DNA of 10,000 nucleotides from Acropora yongei (lineage: Eukaryota > Cnidaria > Anthozoa > Scleractinia > Acroporidae): positions 82,134-92,133 of the forward strand of contig BLFN01000416.1 of the NCBI GenBank assembly GCA_014634225.1. Reading direction: 5' to 3'. A program made the position numbers and the translations under genes. The notes beneath the pieces are model-generated. The model saw only the letters and a list, made by a program, of their open reading frames with translations, made no database searches and had not been told where the DNA came from. Positions 6,946 to 10,000 of this stretch are shown here, one piece after another (within the stretch, counting starts at the first letter, position 1; every line of letters begins with the position of its first letter).

Positions 6946-7522
6946 CCCTTTTTCTTGCAGTATGAAACTCGCCGAAGTACTACCCTGCTGTTGATCATAC
7001 GATAAACTTTTTCGCACTGAAGCGTTTACCATAGTACAGGGCAGTTTCCGCGGTTTTTCCATTCTTGCCGGAGTATTTCCACTGCGATATCTTTTCTGGC
7101 TGATTGATTGTCTACTCGCTATGAGGTCATCCTCTAGAACTTTCTGGGCAGCTTTGCAGGTTGAAGCAAATGCCTCAATGTTTCTGTTTAGACGAGTAAC
7201 TTTGTCACAACAGCTTCTGCAACAATACTTTGGAAGTTCCTTGCTTTCTGATACTGCAATTTCACACAGCTTGAAGACGATCCTATTTAACTCAAGGGAT
7301 TTCCCAGCGTCACTAAAAAAGTAATTTTTTTCTTTCAGCCGTCCCACCACACAATCGGCACTTATTTTTAGAAATGTCGCACGGCAACTTTTGCTTTACC
7401 TCCATGACGGGCCATGAATATTCCTGAAACTTACCGCGAAAATCGGGATCCTTAAAGAAACCAATCACCGTTAAGGTATTATCACGACATCTTTTTTCAC
7501 AGCAGCCACTAAAAAATGGCAT
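6946..7522 (-). pseudogene. ZAD-like zinc finger exon 1 (frameshifted)
   Basis: The frame opens at ATG 7522 (MPFFSGCCEKRC). An in-frame ATG at 7405 (MEVKQKLPCDISKNKCRLCG) may be the real start, since it places CRLCG close to the N-terminus as in other ZAD proteins. The frame breaks after KKLLF at T6/A7 (7315-7331) and resumes one base away with FSDAGKSLELNRIVFKLCEI and LPKYCCRSCCDKV. Together these give the C-x2-C...C-x2-C spacing with 'LP' before the second pair, the hallmark of the ZAD zinc-binding domain, which mediates dimerisation in arthropod zinc-finger proteins. A basic Ser-rich linker follows (VRKSLSYD). The exon would end at 6946 with a GC donor (GCAAGT). Confidence 0.6.
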
Positions 7523-7680
7523 AGTATCGAACTTTCCCAGATCTCACATTTCAACGTAAAACAGAGTGCGATCTGGGTTCCAGATTACCTTTATGCATGT
7601 CTTTGTCGGTTTCTTACCTCAATTCTGTAGCTGTAAAACAGAATTCACATATTTCTTTGAATGAATTGTTTCACATTCAG
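7523..7680. other. Gap between the DUF6589 start and the P2XR_C exon
   Basis: This 158-bp stretch would hold the minus-strand promoter of the ZAD-DUF6589 gene and, at its right end (7671-7680), a pyrimidine-rich acceptor TTCACATTCAG for the plus-strand exon. No TATA box is obvious. Confidence 0.35.
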
Positions 7681-7929
7681 GTGTACTTGTGGGAACCCTA
7701 GTTGTGGTCTTCTGGCGAATATCAGTGAGCGCTACTGCTGTAAAGAGCTTGAAGGATGCTGCAAAGCACTCAGAATGACCAAGTAATGGAGGACCTAGAA
7801 GACGACAAAGAATTGAACTGCATCACAGAACACCCTGGCTTTAGACCCGTCTGCCTAGAGAAGTGGAGCCTGCGGCTCGCTGGTGGAAAGTACCGCACCA
7901 AAAACAAGCGACGAAATAATAAAATATAG
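7681..7929 (+). pseudogene. P2XR_C domain exon, cysteine-rich half (frameshifted)
   Basis: It follows acceptor TTCACATTCAG. Read from 7682 it gives CTCGNPSCGLLANISERYCC, then KELEGCCKALRMTK to a stop at 7784. The reading resumes in another frame with DLEDDKELNCITEHPGF, then VCLEKWSLRLA, and stops at 7927. The CxCGxxxC...CC cluster, then 'CIT-HPGF---CL--W-L', is the pattern of the zinc-binding intracellular domain of P2X7 receptors as found in many cnidarian proteins lacking the channel. The terminal block ('YR-F-RW---G', ending in a conserved Pro-x-C) is not found. Its strand and the point at which it begins complement the exon at 71-324. Joining them directly leaves the frame off by one, which an indel could explain. 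Confidence 0.6.
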
Positions 7930-8559
7930 ATGCTTCAAGCACGTGTTGCAAGTGACAGGCAACGTGACTTACTATTCGAAGGTACTTCTTCCTCGCAATT
8001 ATCTCGGCTTATATGCCTCGAAGGGAAGACACAAACGCCTGATTGATCCCTTTTGAGCTCCCTCTTCATCTTTACAGCTCCTAAATTAAGGCGCCTCATG
8101 AAGTCATCTTCTGTGAAATGCGCTGAGCACAGCGAGGATGTTTTTCCCGGTTCATTCTTCTTTCAAGGACAAAGTTTACCCATCAGTTTCGTCTCCTCTC
8201 TTTTATTGGGCGTTTTTCGCCAAAAAACGGAATTCGATGAAGACTGATGTTGCTTTCTGGATCATTAACGTTGTTACAAAGAGCGGCAACGCACCTTTCC
8301 GGTATTTTCAACTAAATGTGGACAACTCCGAAGCAAAATTCCCACTTGTTTACAAGTCAGCTAAGTCACGCCTCAAATCACGTCTTCCTGAACCTACGTC
8401 ACGACTCAATTTAAACCGAGGAAGACTGGTGCGAATGGTGTACCAAAATGGCGGCAAATTTAAACGTCTTAAAAAAATTACAAAAAAATTGCGTTTTTTG
8501 CAAATCGAAAATTAATTTGGTGTTATGAAGAATCAGATGAGGCAACAAAAAAATTGACG
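7930..8559. other. Unassigned stretch with a 125-codon open frame
   Basis: I find no known coding block. A plus-strand open frame at 8138-8515 predicts a basic protein (KFKRLKKITKKLRF near its end) without recognisable domains, and an overlapping 64-codon frame precedes it. Neither has supporting features. The A-rich part at 8470-8560 probably marks the border of the retroelement to the right. The open frame may be chance. Confidence 0.4.
8445..8455 (+). promoter_or_regulatory. Possible YY1-type site
   Basis: AAAATGGCGGC matches the metazoan YY1 consensus, and a CRE-like TACGTCA lies 50 bases upstream (8395-8401). Either may be chance. No transcription start or nearby intact gene confirms a promoter. 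Confidence 0.2.
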
Positions 8560-8880
8560 TTATGGGCACTTTAACCTGCAATGTCCTACCTGTCAAGAAG
8601 CTCTGAGTCCATTTCTAAAATCCCCGATTAACACTAGAAGCAGCAAGCTTGGTGAGTAGGATGGCATGATCGATTAGGTCGAACACTTTTCGAAAGTCTA
8701 CAAATACTATGTGCACACCTCCGGTTTCGCAGCCAAGATCTGTGGCGTAGAACCAGGCCTGTGTAGTCGATCTGTCTCGAAGAAAGGCGTGTTGGTTGTC
8801 GGCAATTTCCAGTTCATGTTTATTTAAGTCAAGTTGGAACCTTTCCAGTAGTTTTGCAACCTGTGGTAGAACCACAGGGT
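8560..8880 (-). pseudogene. Non-LTR retrotransposon reverse transcriptase fragment
   Basis: Read on the minus strand, the fragment shows LPQVAKLLERF, then DNQHAFLRDRSTTQA, then the motif A region VHIVFVDFRKVFD with its catalytic Asp, then HAILLTKLA. An in-frame TAG at 8615 interrupts the 'NRGF-KWTQSFLTGR' block, where Trp is usual. The stretch between STTQA and VHIVFVDF looks shortened or shifted. Similarity ends around 8560, before the catalytic YADD box, so this is a dead internal fragment of a LINE-type element. The clade cannot be set from so short a piece. Confidence 0.8.
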
Positions 8881-10000
8881 ATGTCTGTCGAGAGGACCAG
8901 TACAAGACCATCCACGTGTAAGTCACATCTTTCCTTGCCTCATTTCGGCTGAGCGATAGCAACCATTCTCCAAGCCATCCTTTCCAAAACGAGTGAACAA
9001 TTTCTTGAATATGTCGTCACCTCACTCTGGGGTTATACGGCTCAGTATTAACAGATTCTGACGCGAGCTGACCTCCAAATTGGTTAAACAGAAAATGATC
9101 AGGTGTAAGTGGTTCTGGATCATCTTCATTGGAACTCTGATAGGTAATAGGTCTAGAATTCATCAGCGCTTCAGCTCCCACCATTGCTGCCATCAGCTCT
9201 TCATTCGTGAGATCAGCATTGCTCAGCACATTAGCCATGGATCGTCCGGCTGCTTTAATGAGTACTTCATGTAGACTATTTAAGTGTCGTGCCAATGGAG
9301 GATTGAACTTCCAAACAACTCCTCTATTTAGGGTTGATTTTTTAATCTTCTTTTCTTCGCTCAATTCTCCTTCAGCACCTCCAAAATTAGTGCCATTGTC
9401 AGTTATCACCTAAGCAGGAAATCCTCTGCGTGCGATCATCCTGTAGAATGCATTGAGAAAAAAGTTTGTATCTTATCCATATGCCATTTCCACGTGTACC
9501 GCGCGGGTATTAATGGAAGTAAAATGGCATAGATAACGTTTGAACTTTGTCTTTCCTCTTCCTTGCTTTGTTAGAAATGGACCAGCAAAATCAACAGAGA
9601 TGTTGCTGAGTGCCCGCAATGACATTTGTGCTCTGACCACAGGACATGGGGCCATGATCTGTGAAGCTGGCTAAACTTTTAGTCTTTGGTACACCATACA
9701 TGCTCTTTCACATTCACGGATCTCCTCCCTTGCTCCAGGAAGCCAGAATATTGCAGACAGCAAGGCTAATACTTGGTTTGTCCCTGCGTGATTTCTGGCT
9801 TTGTGTAGTCGTTCTACAATTAGTCTAGTAACTCGGTGCTTCCTTGGCAAAATGACAGGTTGTGGAGCTTCCCAAGCAATGTTATCCTCCAATCGCAAGC
9901 GACTACTTCCATGTAGTAGCCCATCACTTCCTAAGACTGGTGATATTGGCAATATCTTTCAACTTGAAGGCAACACTTCTCCTTACAATACTTCCTTACG
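8876..10000 (-). pseudogene. BEL/Pao retrotransposon integrase and DUF5641 remnant
   Basis: In a single minus-strand frame from the window edge: a DGLLHGSSRLR segment, the integrase zinc finger (His pair in the HAGTNQ region, then CERAC), the core with Asp in SVDFAGPF, Asp in ITDNGTNFGGA and Glu in LHEVLIKAAGR, then LMNSRPITY and LTPDHFLFNQ, and finally a DUF5641-like tail (RHIQEIVHSFWKGWLGEW). This order is diagnostic of BEL/Pao pol. The frame is cut by stops at 9671, near 9470, near 9410 and at 9017, with two more between 9952 and the window edge. The second Cys-x2-Cys residue is Tyr (ACMVYQR). Similarity to DUF5641 stops near 8876, where LINE sequence begins. No LTR, protease or reverse transcriptase of this element is in the window. 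The copy is inactive. Confidence 0.88.

Larger units (their letters stand above)
2377..7522 (-). pseudogene. ZAD-DUF6589 gene, eight exons, damaged
   Basis: The model has exons 7522-6946, 6864-6765, 6674-6603, 6521-6438, 5767-5382, 4988-about 4377, 4011-3911 and 3395-2377. The phases agree at every junction I can test (0, 1, 1, 1, 0, then 0 into the last exon). Only the junction into 4011-3911 cannot be tested, because its partner is missing. The N-terminus has a C-x2-C...C-x2-C zinc finger like the ZAD domain. The rest follows the DUF6589 family block by block: SLVQRMNSLIL, VNDNLN, a KYSDVVDI block, RAGAHTAKDRLEH, FFGMET, then NMPNDLEMEH...MGANKTEKS. The function of DUF6589 is unknown. Damage: a one-base shift at T6/A7 (7315-7331), nonsense TAA at 4524, a shift near 4423, no GGDQ block between the exons at 4377 and 4011, and a shift in C12 (2536-2547). 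Clean splice sites suggest recent decay, or errors in an otherwise live copy. Confidence 0.75.

Noticed and set aside
7403..7522. THAP-type zinc finger at the start of the minus-strand exon (CCEKRC)
   Set aside because: The spacing of Cys and His and the AVPTIF-like tail of THAP domains are absent; only the ZAD-like pattern that follows is supported.
9080..9413. Plus-strand open frames of 64 and 68 codons
   Set aside because: They are antisense to the BEL/Pao integrase core.
1..10000. Bacterial operons, CRISPR arrays, tRNA or rRNA genes
   Set aside because: Spliceosomal introns and metazoan gene families rule out a prokaryotic reading. I saw no regular spaced repeats and no tRNA- or rRNA-like stretches by eye.

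Overview
The window looks like animal nuclear DNA, most likely from a cnidarian such as a coral or sea anemone. It is AT-rich and has spliceosomal GT-AG introns. It carries families that, to my knowledge, are strongly expanded in cnidarian genomes: DUF6589 proteins with a ZAD-like zinc finger, proteins with the cysteine-rich intracellular domain of P2X7 receptors (P2XR_C), and RecQ-like helicases. It also holds decayed BEL/Pao and non-LTR retroelements. There is no bacterial or organellar signal. The assignment rests on recognising protein families by eye; no search was run.

Layout. Bases 71-324 (+) hold a frameshifted first exon of a P2XR_C-type gene ending in a good splice donor. Bases 475-873 hold a short repeat with 40-bp inverted repeats, a hammerhead-like motif and an 11-bp direct repeat at its ends. 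Bases 1047-2203 (+) are the C-terminal part of a RecQ helicase, broken by three stops and a frameshift. Bases 7522-2377 (-) are a multi-exon ZAD + DUF6589 gene whose splice sites and phases agree well, but which has a nonsense codon, several indels and a missing conserved block. Bases 7681-7929 (+) hold the cysteine-rich half of a P2XR_C domain, which begins where the exon at 71-324 leaves off. Bases 7930-8560 hold nothing recognisable. Bases 8560-8880 (-) are a non-LTR reverse transcriptase fragment joined to BEL/Pao integrase and DUF5641 sequence (8876-10000, -), which runs off the window.

How it fits together. The RecQ remnant (+) and the DUF6589 gene (-) converge on a gap of about 170 bp that contains the DUF6589 poly(A) signal. 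Both lie between the two halves of the P2XR_C domain, so they may sit inside one very large P2XR_C intron, or two partial P2XR_C copies may happen to flank them. Most coding segments carry disabling changes. Several fall in homopolymers (C12, T6/A7), so sequencing or assembly error is an alternative for those. The nonsense codons cannot be explained that way.
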